Shown piece by piece: positions 15,402 through 24,849 of a stretch of 64,000 nucleotides of DNA. How positions within the stretch are numbered: position 1 is the stretch's first letter; every line of letters starts with the position of its first letter. The stretch comes from an uncultured Lachnospiraceae bacterium (GTDB taxonomy: Bacteria; Bacillota; Clostridia; Lachnospirales; Lachnospiraceae). Below the pieces are notes generated by a model, which did no database searches, was not told the DNA's origin, and saw nothing but the letters and a program-made list of their open reading frames with translations. A program made the position numbers and the translations under genes. The stretch lies in the NCBI GenBank assembly GCA_900554205.1, contig USGM01000004.1:9375-73374 (forward strand), written 5' to 3'.

Positions 15402-17519
15402 ATGAAAAAACTATTTTACATTTTAATGTTGTCAGCCCTAATCTTGATGCTGACAGGATGTTCGGCAGGCGGAGAAGAGAAGCCGGGCGATGGGCAGACA
15501 GAGGCGTCCGAACAGAATTATGAGAGGGACACAGCTCAGCTTCTGCTTTCGGAGGATGCGAATACATATTTTGTTGACTATACAGAGAATGGGTTTTTCT
15601 ATTTCACGAGGAGTGAAGACGGTTATTATTTTTATAGTCAGACCTATGACGGAAATGCGGCAGTGCCCTTTTGTGTAGTTGAGAATGGAATCGTGCGGGA
15701 TTTCTCTAGTGTTACAGCGGATGGAAAATGCCGACTTGCTGTTCTATGCACCGGTGAGGAGGCACGCATTCTGGAATTTGATGAAGGGGGAAAGCTCTTT
15801 AGGGAAAATATCATTGACGAGAGCTTTAACGACCTTGGGGAAATTGTAAGAATTTATGCATGGCGGGATGAAGGCTTTGTCCTTGGAATGGCAGATTCCA
15901 TATTTATATTGGGGGCGGATGGGCAGCTTACAGAGACCCTGCCCTTAGACGGTACCGTCAGGGATTTTTGCGGGGCGAGGGAGGATGCACTTTTTGTCAC
16001 GGTTGAAAATGATGAAACAGGAAGCAATGAGCTATGCCTGATGAAGCTGGATATGCGGAAGCGGTGTGCGGATGTGGTGAGGAAGCTGCAAAGCGGTCTG
16101 GTAAAGGTTTTTGCCTTTGAGGACGGCTTTCTGTCGATATTTGAGGACAGAGCCGTTTTCTTCCGCGAGGGAGAGGACGACGAAGAGGTTCTTATCGATC
16201 TGGATCAGCAGGGCATACTGGCATCACAGATTCAGGCTGCTTTTGGAACCAGAGAGGAAATAAAACTCGTCCTGGCGGATCAAGGGCAGGAAGCATATTT
16301 TATGACATTGAGACCGTCAACAGAACAGCAGCTTTATGCATCTGACGGCAGGAAAATTGTGCGTGTAGCGATACCGCAGGAGTATGTTTACCAGATGGAA
16401 TTCCATGCAAAAAAATATAATCAGACGAACGATAAGAGCTTTGTTGAGGTGGAACGGTTTGAAGGCAGTCTGGAGGATTATCTTGGAAAAGGAAATCGAC
16501 CGGATGTCATTATGTTTCGTGACCAGACAGAGATTGTCGCATATGTGCAAAAGGATGTGCTTGTGGATTTTTGTCCATTATTCCAGAAACAGAAGCAGTA
16601 TTCTCTCGATGGGATCATTCCAAAGGCGAGGGAGCTTCTGGGTATTGAAAATGGCGATAAAATGTATGCGATGGCAGGAAGGTTCAGGCTGTTGCTGCGT
16701 ACCTCCGATGGGACAGAATTTGATTCAGACGGGAAGTGCGATTGTGTCACCTATCTGAAATGGTACGATGATTTTTTGACAGAAAACGAGATCGGTGGTC
16801 TCGGAGAGATTGAAAAAGTTCTGTATGCGAATGTGGATGTGTTTTATGATGAAGATAGGGCAGAAGCTTCTTTTACCTCAGAGGAGTTTGCAGAACTAAT
16901 GCAGACATATAAGGAGATCTATACCCGTCACGGAGGAGACAGCGGACAGAAAATTGTTACCGCGGACAAGATACATGGTGAGATCGCCAGAGGACCGCGA
17001 TGGCTTGCAAGCTTTAGCCGTCCGGAGCTTACTGATCCGGACATTAAAATTGAAGGTACACCGGGAACGGATGGAGGAAGCCGAATTTACATGAGACTGG
17101 ATTACCCGATGAGTATTCTGAGCACTTCCGATTACGTGGAGGAGGCATTTGATTTCGTTATGTATTACAATTCACAGGATGAGCTTCTGGTCAAGGGGGA
17201 TACCGAGGCAGCCTATGGAAAAAGCGGTACAACGACAGCAATTTTCTCGGTTTATGAGGAAGCCCTGAAAGAGAATATATATGAATCGGAACGACCGTAT
17301 ATTACCTTGGACGGCATAGAATATTTTTACACCGAGGAACAGAATGCCCGCCTGAAAGCGCTGATTGACAGTGCTGTCCCAAATACGAAAGCGCAGAGTG
17401 ACATCTACGGGATGCTTATGGAAGAGATGGAACCGTATCTGAAGGGCGGAAAGGAACTGGAAGCTACATGTGAAATTCTGCAGAACCGTGCGGAGCTGTA
17501 CCTGAAGGAAAGACAATAA
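15402..17519 (+). CDS. Large lipoprotein, solute-binding-protein-like
   Basis: 705 residues. The lipoprotein signal is clear: basic start MKKLFY, hydrophobic core, lipobox LTGCSAGG with Cys20 as lipidation site. The first 300 residues look like a beta-propeller-type region (repeated short strands such as DYTENGFFYFTRSEDGYYFY). From about residue 320 it resembles extracellular carbohydrate-binding proteins (YVYQMEFHAKKYNQTNDKSF, then a C-terminal half with MSILSTSDYVEEAFDFVMYY). Such fused lipoproteins occur in Lachnospiraceae next to ABC or two-component genes. No permease gene follows it directly, so the ligand and partner are unknown. It ends at a terminator shared with the converging response-regulator gene. 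Confidence 0.75.
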   Translation: MKKLFYILMLSALILMLTGCSAGGEEKPGDGQTEASEQNYERDTAQLLLSEDANTYFVDYTENGFFYFTRSEDGYYFYSQTYDGNAAVPFCVVENGIVRDFSSVTADGKCRLAVLCTGEEARILEFDEGGKLFRENIIDESFNDLGEIVRIYAWRDEGFVLGMADSIFILGADGQLTETLPLDGTVRDFCGAREDALFVTVENDETGSNELCLMKLDMRKRCADVVRKLQSGLVKVFAFEDGFLSIFEDRAVFFREGEDDEEVLIDLDQQGILASQIQAAFGTREEIKLVLADQGQEAYFMTLRPSTEQQLYASDGRKIVRVAIPQEYVYQMEFHAKKYNQTNDKSFVEVERFEGSLEDYLGKGNRPDVIMFRDQTEIVAYVQKDVLVDFCPLFQKQKQYSLDGIIPKARELLGIENGDKMYAMAGRFRLLLRTSDGTEFDSDGKCDCVTYLKWYDDFLTENEIGGLGEIEKVLYANVDVFYDEDRAEASFTSEEFAELMQTYKEIYTRHGGDSGQKIVTADKIHGEIARGPRWLASFSRPELTDPDIKIEGTPGTDGGSRIYMRLDYPMSILSTSDYVEEAFDFVMYYNSQDELLVKGDTEAAYGKSGTTTAIFSVYEEALKENIYESERPYITLDGIEYFYTEEQNARLKALIDSAVPNTKAQSDIYGMLMEEMEPYLKGGKELEATCEILQNRAELYLKERQ

Positions 17520-17540
17520 ACGTGATATGCCCGAAATTTG

Positions 17541-17577
17541 TGTGCGCTGACAGTATAACTGTCAGCGCACAATCTTT
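17541..17577. terminator. Two-way terminator between lipoprotein and response regulator
   Basis: TGTGCGCTGACAG pairs perfectly with CTGTCAGCGCACA (13 bp, 5-base loop). T-rich sequence follows on the plus strand, and A-rich sequence precedes it only weakly, so it serves the lipoprotein gene best and perhaps the converging gene too. Confidence 0.85.
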
Positions 17578-19176
17578 TCATATTTTTCTGTTGCTCACAT
17601 AATCTGTGGGAGAGATTCCCTCAATCTTTTTGAATACCTTGCTGAAGTAGAAGGAGCTTTCAAATCCGAGACGTTCTGCGACCTCGTAGATTTTCAGGTT
17701 GCCTTCATCGAGAAGATGCTTCGCCTCGTTCACCTTGCAGAGATTGATGTACTCCGAAAATCCGGAATCATTGTATTTTCCGAAAAGCTGGCTTAAGTAG
17801 TTCGGACTGATGCCGAATACGGCGGCAACCTCGTTCAGTGACAGCTTTTCCGAGAGATGTTGTCCGATGTATTTTTTTACGTTTGTCACGATATGATTCT
17901 TGTAATCTCGATGATGCTCGTCGAACAGTCGGCAAAGCTGATCCTTGAAGTAGCTCAGCCAGCTGACAACCTGTTCCACGGTTGTCTGTCTGTAGATGGA
18001 GCGGTAACCGTCAGAGCTATCGCTGAAAAATTCCGAGACAATCCTGTCGCCGTCCTGAAGCAGCGATATTGCCAGAAACAGAATGTTACACGCGCCATCC
18101 ATTGCCTGAACATAGTGGTTCGGGTGAGCGAGGAAGAGCTCACAGAGACTGTCCAGCGTCTCCGACAGGGCGGAGGCATCATACTCCTCAAACGCCTTTG
18201 TCAGGCTTTCACGGAAGAGACTGATATTGAAGGAACTGTGAGAGGAAGCACGCTGCGAGGCGGTCTCAAAGCATACGACTGTGGTGCTGTCATCCGTGAG
18301 CTGACATGCCTGCCGCGAACACTGGTAGGAATCGCTGAGAGCGAGCGGCTGCTCAGTGAAAGTGCCGATTCCGCATCGGAAGGAAACGTTATAGTATTTT
18401 ACAAGAGTGTCGCTGATACTCTGCAGGATGTCGGATAATTCTTCTGCTTCTGCCGCGGTGTTCTCAGGAAGGGTCTCGTAGCAGAGCAGGAGGGCAAAGT
18501 GTCTCGTATCCAGTGCCAGACAGTAGCAGGGGTGATATTTGGATGCAAGTTCCTTTAGCATCTGCATGGAGCTGGAGAAGAGGGCGAGCTGCTTTTCGAG
18601 GGTGAGCTCTGTCTCCGGGCTGTTCATGACACCGTAACAGCAGACATATCCCTGATAGTGGAAGTCGAGCTTCAGGTCAAGGCTCTGGAGCCGGAACTGC
18701 TCCTCGGATTCAAACAGGTTATTGATCAGCCGGATAAAGAATTTGTCATAGTAGGGGCGGACAAGATTCTCCGCAGCCTTTGGGATGGCAGTCTTTTGCA
18801 GCTTTTCCTTGACGCGGCCGATGGCATCCTTCAGGTTTTCCGGGGTCAGCTCCAGCTTTACAAGATAATCCGTGACCTGATAGGTGATCGCCTCTTTGAC
18901 CATATGGAAGTCCTCATAGCTGGTGAGGATGATGAAACACGGGTGTTCATTTCCATAGCGTTCCCGGCAGCAGCGGATCAGCTCGAGACCATTCATCACC
19001 GGCATCTTTATATCCGTGATAACGATGTCCGGAAGCTGTGTCTCCATCATATTCAGGGCGAGCTGTCCGTTTGTGGCGCTTCCTGTCACCTCGATATCAA
19101 GTTCGTTCCAGTTGACCATTGACTTGATGCCTACCTGTACCAGCGGCTCATCATCTACAATCAGTAATTTATACAT
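17578..19176 (-). CDS. YesN-type response regulator (receiver plus AraC DNA-binding domain)
   Basis: 532 residues. The receiver begins MYKLLIVDDEPLVQVGIKSM; the phosphorylated Asp is in IVITDIKMPVMNG (about residue 55). A long middle region (about 125-420) joins to a C-terminal AraC pair of helix-turn-helix units (KLSLNEVAAVFGISPNYLSQ and VAERLGFESSFYFSKVFKK). The frame stays open 100 codons upstream, but the ATG at 19176 has AGGAG 9 bases before it and starts at the receiver. It is 46 bp after the sensor kinase, and should activate the sugar transporter genes divergent from the kinase. Confidence 0.93.
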   Translation of the reverse strand: MYKLLIVDDEPLVQVGIKSMVNWNELDIEVTGSATNGQLALNMMETQLPDIVITDIKMPVMNGLELIRCCRERYGNEHPCFIILTSYEDFHMVKEAITYQVTDYLVKLELTPENLKDAIGRVKEKLQKTAIPKAAENLVRPYYDKFFIRLINNLFESEEQFRLQSLDLKLDFHYQGYVCCYGVMNSPETELTLEKQLALFSSSMQMLKELASKYHPCYCLALDTRHFALLLCYETLPENTAAEAEELSDILQSISDTLVKYYNVSFRCGIGTFTEQPLALSDSYQCSRQACQLTDDSTTVVCFETASQRASSHSSFNISLFRESLTKAFEEYDASALSETLDSLCELFLAHPNHYVQAMDGACNILFLAISLLQDGDRIVSEFFSDSSDGYRSIYRQTTVEQVVSWLSYFKDQLCRLFDEHHRDYKNHIVTNVKKYIGQHLSEKLSLNEVAAVFGISPNYLSQLFGKYNDSGFSEYINLCKVNEAKHLLDEGNLKIYEVAERLGFESSFYFSKVFKKIEGISPTDYVSNRKI

Positions 19177-19222
19177 CTCTATTCTCCTTATGCCGGATGC
19201 CCGGCAGCATTCTTTAAATCTG

Positions 19223-21049
19223 TCATTCGGGAGGACATTCCGGGATATGTATGGACATGACGGTGTATTCGCCCTCCACGCTGTCGATGGTGATGCCATA
19301 CTGCGCGCCGAACTCATAGCGCAGACGTTTCTGAACATTGCCCACACCGATTTCGCGGAAGAAATCGGCACTGCTGTCCTCGTGTCCATCGAGGATCTGC
19401 CTTGCTTTTTCCGGTGACATGCCGATGCCGTCATCCCGGACTTCGATGCATATGCCATCATGGGCAGCGGCAGTAGTCTCACGGTGGACAGTGATCAGAA
19501 TATGCCCGGAGCCCTTCGGTTCGATTCCGTGGAAGATGGCATTTTCGACCAGCGGCTGTAACGTGAATTTGACGATACGGCAATCGTACAGTGCTTCCTC
19601 CGTTACCTCAATGTCCATGGCGATTGTGCCGCCGTACCGGTATTTCTGGATGGTAAAGTAATCCTGAATCAGAGACAGCTCTTCCCGGATGGGAACCAGA
19701 AGACTTGTGCCCTTTGAGATGCTCTTGAGGAGCTTTGCGAGGGAGGTCGTCATCTCGGATATGCCGTCCGCGCCCTGAATGGTTGCCATCCATTTGATAG
19801 AATTCAGGGTATTGTAGATAAAGTGCGGATTGATCTGGCTCTGGAGCATTTTGTATTCCAGATCACGTTTCTGCTTTTCATCCTCCAGACGCTTATTCAT
19901 CAGAAGATCGACATTCTCTGATAGATCATTGATACCCCTGCCGATGTCGCCCAGCTCATGCGCCCATTCAATAGAAGGGTCGCGGCTGAAATCGCCCTCC
20001 GCGATGCGGAGCATTTTAGAGCGGATTCTGGATACGGGAACATTAATCATCCGGTTCAGTGTCAGCATCAGAAGGATGCCGATGGCGAGAATGCTGAGCA
20101 AGGTGAAGATCAGGATGCCTATCAGCAACAGCTGCTGGTTGCGCAGCTCTGAATGAGAGATGCTCTGGCTGATATAACACCCGGATATATTTAAGGGCGC
20201 GGAGACGATTGTCTGCGAGTGTTTGTCTGCGTCATGGATTCTGTTGATATAGAGTCCCTGAATCACAGATGAGTCCGAGAGGTCTTCCAGCACCGTGTAA
20301 TCTGCCGATATTTCACTGAGGCTGCCGTCAATGTATTGGTAATGATGGTCGCCCAGCGTGAGATAGACGGTACTGTCCTCGGCTATGGAATAGAGCTTTA
20401 AGGCATCTGTATATAAATCCGGGGAGATTTCCAGAAACAGAAAGCCTCCCTGGACGGAACTGAATTTGTAGGTGATGGGACGGATGACGGGCAGTACAAG
20501 CCGCTCCTTGCGGCTGAAGGGATCGTCGATAAAACCCACCGAGAAGCTCAGACTATTGGCGTTCAGCAGCTCCTCAAAAAAGGAGAGCTGTGGTACCTCC
20601 TGCGCCAGATCGGCGGTGGAGGAGTAGGTAGGAGTGACGATCTGGAGAAAATGGTAGCCGGTGATGACGGCAAGTCTCGGAACGTAACTGCTGGAGGGAT
20701 TGTTATTATATTCCTCGGCAATGCGGTCGTAGGTTGCCACGGCAAGAACGGAGCCGGGATCGGGATTCCGCGCGATATAGTCCGCAATGTCACCGTTCGT
20801 CTGGCAGAAGCGTGCCAGCTGGCGGATGTCGTTCATACTGCTGTTGATCTTGTCGGATAAAAGCTGGAGATTCGTCTCCGTAGACTGGATCAGGCTGTGC
20901 TGTAAATAATTTCGGAAAATATAGTAGCTGACGCTGCTGATAACAAGACACATACCGAGCAGACAGGAGATTGTCATGGTCAATATTCTTTTCTGGATGC
21001 TGCCTTCAAAGCGGAAGGGCAGTCCTTTCCTGAGGATGGATTTCGGCAT
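19223..21049 (-). CDS. YesM-type sensor histidine kinase
   Basis: 608 residues. Two transmembrane helices (about 20-42 and 300-322) flank an external sensor domain of about 255 residues. A HAMP segment and coiled coil (SENVDLLMNKRLEDEKQKRD) lead to the His-kinase domain with the phosphoacceptor motif QINPHFIYNTLNSIKWM and an ATP-binding domain (VENAIFHGIEPK, then VRDDGIGMSPEKA). Divergent from the solute-binding protein gene, it probably senses the sugar or the loaded binding protein. AAGGAG precedes the ATG by about 10 bases. Confidence 0.93.
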   Translation of the reverse strand: MPKSILRKGLPFRFEGSIQKRILTMTISCLLGMCLVISSVSYYIFRNYLQHSLIQSTETNLQLLSDKINSSMNDIRQLARFCQTNGDIADYIARNPDPGSVLAVATYDRIAEEYNNNPSSSYVPRLAVITGYHFLQIVTPTYSSTADLAQEVPQLSFFEELLNANSLSFSVGFIDDPFSRKERLVLPVIRPITYKFSSVQGGFLFLEISPDLYTDALKLYSIAEDSTVYLTLGDHHYQYIDGSLSEISADYTVLEDLSDSSVIQGLYINRIHDADKHSQTIVSAPLNISGCYISQSISHSELRNQQLLLIGILIFTLLSILAIGILLMLTLNRMINVPVSRIRSKMLRIAEGDFSRDPSIEWAHELGDIGRGINDLSENVDLLMNKRLEDEKQKRDLEYKMLQSQINPHFIYNTLNSIKWMATIQGADGISEMTTSLAKLLKSISKGTSLLVPIREELSLIQDYFTIQKYRYGGTIAMDIEVTEEALYDCRIVKFTLQPLVENAIFHGIEPKGSGHILITVHRETTAAAHDGICIEVRDDGIGMSPEKARQILDGHEDSSADFFREIGVGNVQKRLRYEFGAQYGITIDSVEGEYTVMSIHIPECPPE

Positions 21050-21339
21050 AATGCTCTATCTCCTTGCTGGTGTGATTTTTGGCTGTTCTTTCATTAATTA
21101 TAGCTTCCCGGACAGGTGGTGTAAATACAAATTCCCGCTTTGTGGGAACTGTGTAAGATATTACAGGAAAGTGTAAGAAAGTATATGTAAGCCCTTAAGA
21201 CTTTTGCAAAAAAGGGAAATTGTGAATAAAATTTGAATGAAATATTAACTTTTTCCATGTCAATAGCTGCGAAAATCTTTTATACTTACAGTACAGTAAG
21301 GAACTGCAAGAGAGAGGGTTCTGAAAAAGGAGGATTACA

Positions 21340-22707
21340 ATGAAAAAGAAAGCGCTTAGCCTATTACTGGCGACAACAATGGTAGCAGCTCTGCTGACAG
21401 GCTGTGGTGACAGCAACAGCACACAGGGAAGTAGCTCGTCTACGGAGAGCAAGGAATCCGCTGCCAAGGACAGCAGCTCGACATCAACCGACAATTCATC
21501 GACTGCGGAGGCGGTTACCTTAAAGTGGGCGATCTGGGATCAGGAGACCACGCAGTACTGGAAGGACATCAAGGAGGCTTATGAGGCATCCCACGAAGGC
21601 GTCACGGTCGAGATGGTTGACCTCGGATCGACGGACTACATGACAGTTCTTGCGACAGACCTTTCGGGAACCGGTTCTGACTTCGATGTGGTTACGATCA
21701 AGGATGTACCCGGATATGCAACTCTGGTTCAGAAGAATGCAATCCGTGCGCTGGATGATTACATAGCGGCAGACGGTGTTGACCTTGCAAAGTACGCCGG
21801 AGCGACCGATCAGGTAACGGTTGACGGAAGCCTGTATGAGCTGCCTTTCAGAAATGACTTCTGGGTGCTCTTCTATAATAAGGATCTGTTTGATCAGAAG
21901 GGTGTCGCTTATCCGACAAACGATATGACATGGGATGAGTATGATGCACTGGCAAGACAGATGACAGATACAACCTTCGGCTCCCAGATTTACGGCGGAC
22001 ATTATCACACATGGAGAAGTACGGTCGGACTGATGGGCGTTCTCGACGGCAAGCATACGATCCTTGACGGCGAGTACGACTTCATGAAGCCCTACTACGA
22101 GATGGTTCTTTCCGAGGAGGCTGACGGCGTTGTAAGAAAGTACACCGACCTTAAGACAGAGGGACTTCATTATTCCGCAGCGTTCTCCGGCGGAGATGTC
22201 GCAATGATGAATATGGGTTCCTGGTTCATTGCAACTCTGATCTCCAACCTAAAGAGCGGAGAATATGATTCCAGCCTTTGCGGTAACTGGGGCATTGTGA
22301 AATATCCTCATGCAGACGGCGTTGAGGCAGGTTCCACTCTCGGAACAATCACAGGTCTTGCAGTGACGACAGCGACAGACACACCCGATGCAGCATGGGA
22401 TTTCGTAAAGTGGGTGAGCGGCGAGGAAGGCGCAGCAGTGATGGCATCCTCCGGTAATTTCCCGGCAATCATGACAGATGAGGTTAAGAATATGATCGCA
22501 GGTCTGGACGGCTTCCCTACCGATGCAGAGAGCAAGGAAGCGCTGAGCGTATCAAACCTGTATCTGGAAGTACCTTATGCACCGAATGTATCAGAGATCA
22601 ACTCCGTACTCGATTCCTATCACGGTTCCATCATGACAGGCGAGATGAGTGTTGACGATGGCATTGCAGCTATGAATACCGAGGTTCAAAAGATCTTGAA
22701 TCAGTAA
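21340..22707 (+). CDS. Carbohydrate ABC transporter, solute-binding lipoprotein
   Basis: 455 residues. Signal with lipobox LLTGCGDS (Cys22), then a Ser/Thr-rich linker (SSSSTESKESAAKDSSSTS), then a periplasm-type sugar-binding fold (ALKWAIWDQET-like start, LPFRNDFWVLFYNKDLFDQ, SAAFSGGDVAMMNMGSW). Family 1 solute-binding proteins usually bind oligosaccharides. A GGAGG lies 6 bases before the ATG; a -10 like TATACT lies near 21,281 with only a poor -35, as expected for a promoter needing the response regulator. Two permease genes follow; the ATPase is not encoded here and is likely a shared MsmX-type subunit. Confidence 0.93.
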   Translation: MKKKALSLLLATTMVAALLTGCGDSNSTQGSSSSTESKESAAKDSSSTSTDNSSTAEAVTLKWAIWDQETTQYWKDIKEAYEASHEGVTVEMVDLGSTDYMTVLATDLSGTGSDFDVVTIKDVPGYATLVQKNAIRALDDYIAADGVDLAKYAGATDQVTVDGSLYELPFRNDFWVLFYNKDLFDQKGVAYPTNDMTWDEYDALARQMTDTTFGSQIYGGHYHTWRSTVGLMGVLDGKHTILDGEYDFMKPYYEMVLSEEADGVVRKYTDLKTEGLHYSAAFSGGDVAMMNMGSWFIATLISNLKSGEYDSSLCGNWGIVKYPHADGVEAGSTLGTITGLAVTTATDTPDAAWDFVKWVSGEEGAAVMASSGNFPAIMTDEVKNMIAGLDGFPTDAESKEALSVSNLYLEVPYAPNVSEINSVLDSYHGSIMTGEMSVDDGIAAMNTEVQKILNQ

Positions 22708-22735
22708 GAGAGTGAGAGAAAAGTTTCAGAGGTGA

Positions 22736-22762
22736 GGAGCCGCTTCAGGCGGCTCCTTTCTT
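22736..22762 (+). terminator. Attenuator hairpin between binding protein and permeases
   Basis: GGAGCCGC pairs with GCGGCTCC, followed by TTTCTT. Partial termination here would give more binding protein than permease, as is common in such operons. Confidence 0.75.
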
Positions 22763-22814
22763 AAAAGAGATCGGTTTATCAAGAGACAGTTTTATCAGAG
22801 AGGAGCGTAATCGT

Positions 22815-23879
22815 ATGCCGAAGATGGATGAGACCGCGAGGGCAGCCAGAATTGATGAGCTTCAGAGCAGGCTGACACAGCTGATCGAAGAGGTTCAGGC
22901 AGAGACAGACATTAAGAAAAAGCAGAAGGCGATTGCGGAGATTGGCAGACTGAACCGGAAGATTGACAAAATAAAGTCCGGCAGGATACTGAGCCGGGAG
23001 ACAAAGCGGGATTTGATCGCATATTCCTTTATAGCACCTAATTTTATCGGATTCTGTGTATTTACGCTCATTCCCATTATCTGCGCCTTCGGACTGGCGT
23101 TCCTGAAATGGGATGGAAGCAATCCTGTCCAGTGGGCGGGAGTGAAAAATTTTGCACGGCTCGGGCAGGACATTTTCTTCAAGGCTGCCTTGAAGAACAC
23201 GATCATCTACTGCCTCGGCACTGTGCCGTTGACGATGGTAGCGTCGCTTGCGCTTGCCATTGTGTTGAATCAGAAAGTTAAAGGAAGAGGAATTTTCAGA
23301 ACTCTTGCCTTTTTCCCATATGTTGCATCTCTGGTGGCGATCACCGCCGTATGGAAGATGCTGTTTCATCCCTCGAAAGGGCCTGTAAACAATATCCTGC
23401 TCAATGTGTTCGGCGTCGCGCAGGAGAATCTGCCGCAGTGGTTTACCGGCGGACTGGTACTGTTTTCCATGATCCTGTTCAGTGTATGGAAGTACATGGG
23501 CTATTACATGGTAATCTACCTTGCCGGACTGCAGGGAATTTCCTCGGAATTGTACGAGGCGGCGAGCCTTGACGGTGCGGGCACATGGAACAAGTTCCGT
23601 TATGTGACATGGCCGCAGCTGTCCTCCACGACCTTCTTTGTAGTCGTCATGCTGACGATCAACTGCTTCAAGGTATATGACATCGCAATCATGCTGGCGG
23701 GAGGCGGAAGCGGTGAGCTGACAACCTCCTCGACGGTTCTTGTGTACTACATTTACCAGAAAGCGTTCGTCGACTGGGATCTCGGATATTCCAGCGCAGT
23801 GGCAATGGTGCTGTTTGCAATGGTACTGATCGTGACGATCATCCAGTTCAGAGGACAGGCGAGAAGAGAGAAGGCTTAA
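22815..23879 (+). CDS. Carbohydrate ABC transporter permease, MalF/UgpA type
   Basis: 354 residues. The first 65 residues are a charged, coiled-coil-like cytoplasmic extension (ELQSRLTQLIEEVQAETDIK), longer than usual, followed by six transmembrane helices from about residue 73. The EAA loop that contacts the ATPase reads YEAASLDGAGTWNKFRYVTW near residue 250. Partner of the next permease. Confidence 0.93.
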   Translation: MPKMDETARAARIDELQSRLTQLIEEVQAETDIKKKQKAIAEIGRLNRKIDKIKSGRILSRETKRDLIAYSFIAPNFIGFCVFTLIPIICAFGLAFLKWDGSNPVQWAGVKNFARLGQDIFFKAALKNTIIYCLGTVPLTMVASLALAIVLNQKVKGRGIFRTLAFFPYVASLVAITAVWKMLFHPSKGPVNNILLNVFGVAQENLPQWFTGGLVLFSMILFSVWKYMGYYMVIYLAGLQGISSELYEAASLDGAGTWNKFRYVTWPQLSSTTFFVVVMLTINCFKVYDIAIMLAGGGSGELTTSSTVLVYYIYQKAFVDWDLGYSSAVAMVLFAMVLIVTIIQFRGQARREKA

Positions 23880-23924
23880 GGCTTATTTGAAATGCGCAGG
23901 TCATGCGCGGAAATGAGGGATATT

Positions 23925-24764
23925 ATGAAGTCAGCACATAAAAAAGCCGTGTTAGGCAAGATTCTTGTATATGCTATATTGATTTTGATCGCGGTCGTCA
24001 TGGTGATTCCCTTTTTGTGGATGCTCTCGGCATCGATCAAGAGCGACCGGGAGGTCTTCCAGATGAATCCTTTTGTCTGGATTCCGGAGAATCCGAGATG
24101 GAATAATTATGTGAATATCTGGAAGAAGATTCCGTTTGGAAGATTTGTCGGAAATACAGTCTATCTGACGATTGTTGTGACATTTCTTCAGCTCCTGACC
24201 AGCAGCTTTGCGGCATACTCCTTTGCAAAACTGCATTTCAGGCATAAGAACGGTCTGTTCCTTGCCTACATTGCGACAATTGCGATGCCTTGGCAGGTCT
24301 ACATGGTTCCGCAGTTTATCATGATGAGAAAGATGGGCTTGAACGACAAGCTGTTAGCAATCATCTGTCTTCAGGCGTTTTCCGCCTTCGGTGTGTTCAT
24401 GATGAAGCAGTTTTACGAAGGTATTCCCGATGATCTCTGCGAGGCAGCGAGGATCGACGGAATGAGTGAGTACCGGATATATGCGAGCATAATGCTTCCC
24501 CTGTCGAAGCCGGCGCTGTCCACATTGACGATCTTTACCTTTGTGGCGACATGGAACGACTACCTCGGGCCTCTGATTTATTTAAAGACACAGGAGAAGA
24601 AGACGATACAGCTCGGACTGAAAATGTTCATCAGCCAGTATTCCTCCGACTACGGACTGATTATGGCGGGCTCGGTGCTCTCCCTGATCCCGGTGCTGAT
24701 CGTATTTCTGATTCTCCAGAAATATTTCGTCGAGGGAGTTGCGGCTACCGGCTTGAAAGGTTAG
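23925..24764 (+). CDS. Carbohydrate ABC transporter permease, MalG type
   Basis: 279 residues, six transmembrane helices, and the EAA loop LCEAARIDGMSEYRIYASI. The frame opens at 23892, but the ATG at 23925 has GAGGG 7 bases before it and gives the usual short N-terminus. The C-terminal FVEGVAATGLKG is the family's standard ending. Together with the MalF-type subunit it forms the channel. Confidence 0.93.
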   Translation: MKSAHKKAVLGKILVYAILILIAVVMVIPFLWMLSASIKSDREVFQMNPFVWIPENPRWNNYVNIWKKIPFGRFVGNTVYLTIVVTFLQLLTSSFAAYSFAKLHFRHKNGLFLAYIATIAMPWQVYMVPQFIMMRKMGLNDKLLAIICLQAFSAFGVFMMKQFYEGIPDDLCEAARIDGMSEYRIYASIMLPLSKPALSTLTIFTFVATWNDYLGPLIYLKTQEKKTIQLGLKMFISQYSSDYGLIMAGSVLSLIPVLIVFLILQKYFVEGVAATGLKG

Positions 24765-24789
24765 GATGAACGGGTTAAAAAAGAGAATA

Positions 24790-24830
24790 AAGAACCGGAC
24801 GGCATTGCATGTGCCGTCCGGTTCTTGTAT
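24790..24830. terminator. Terminator between the sugar transporter and the aldo-keto reductase
   Basis: A perfect 15-bp stem (24790-24804 with 24812-24826, starting AAGAACCGGA) with a 7-base loop lies between converging genes and can serve both. Confidence 0.88.
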
Positions 24831-24849
24831 ATGAGGGGAACATGAAATG

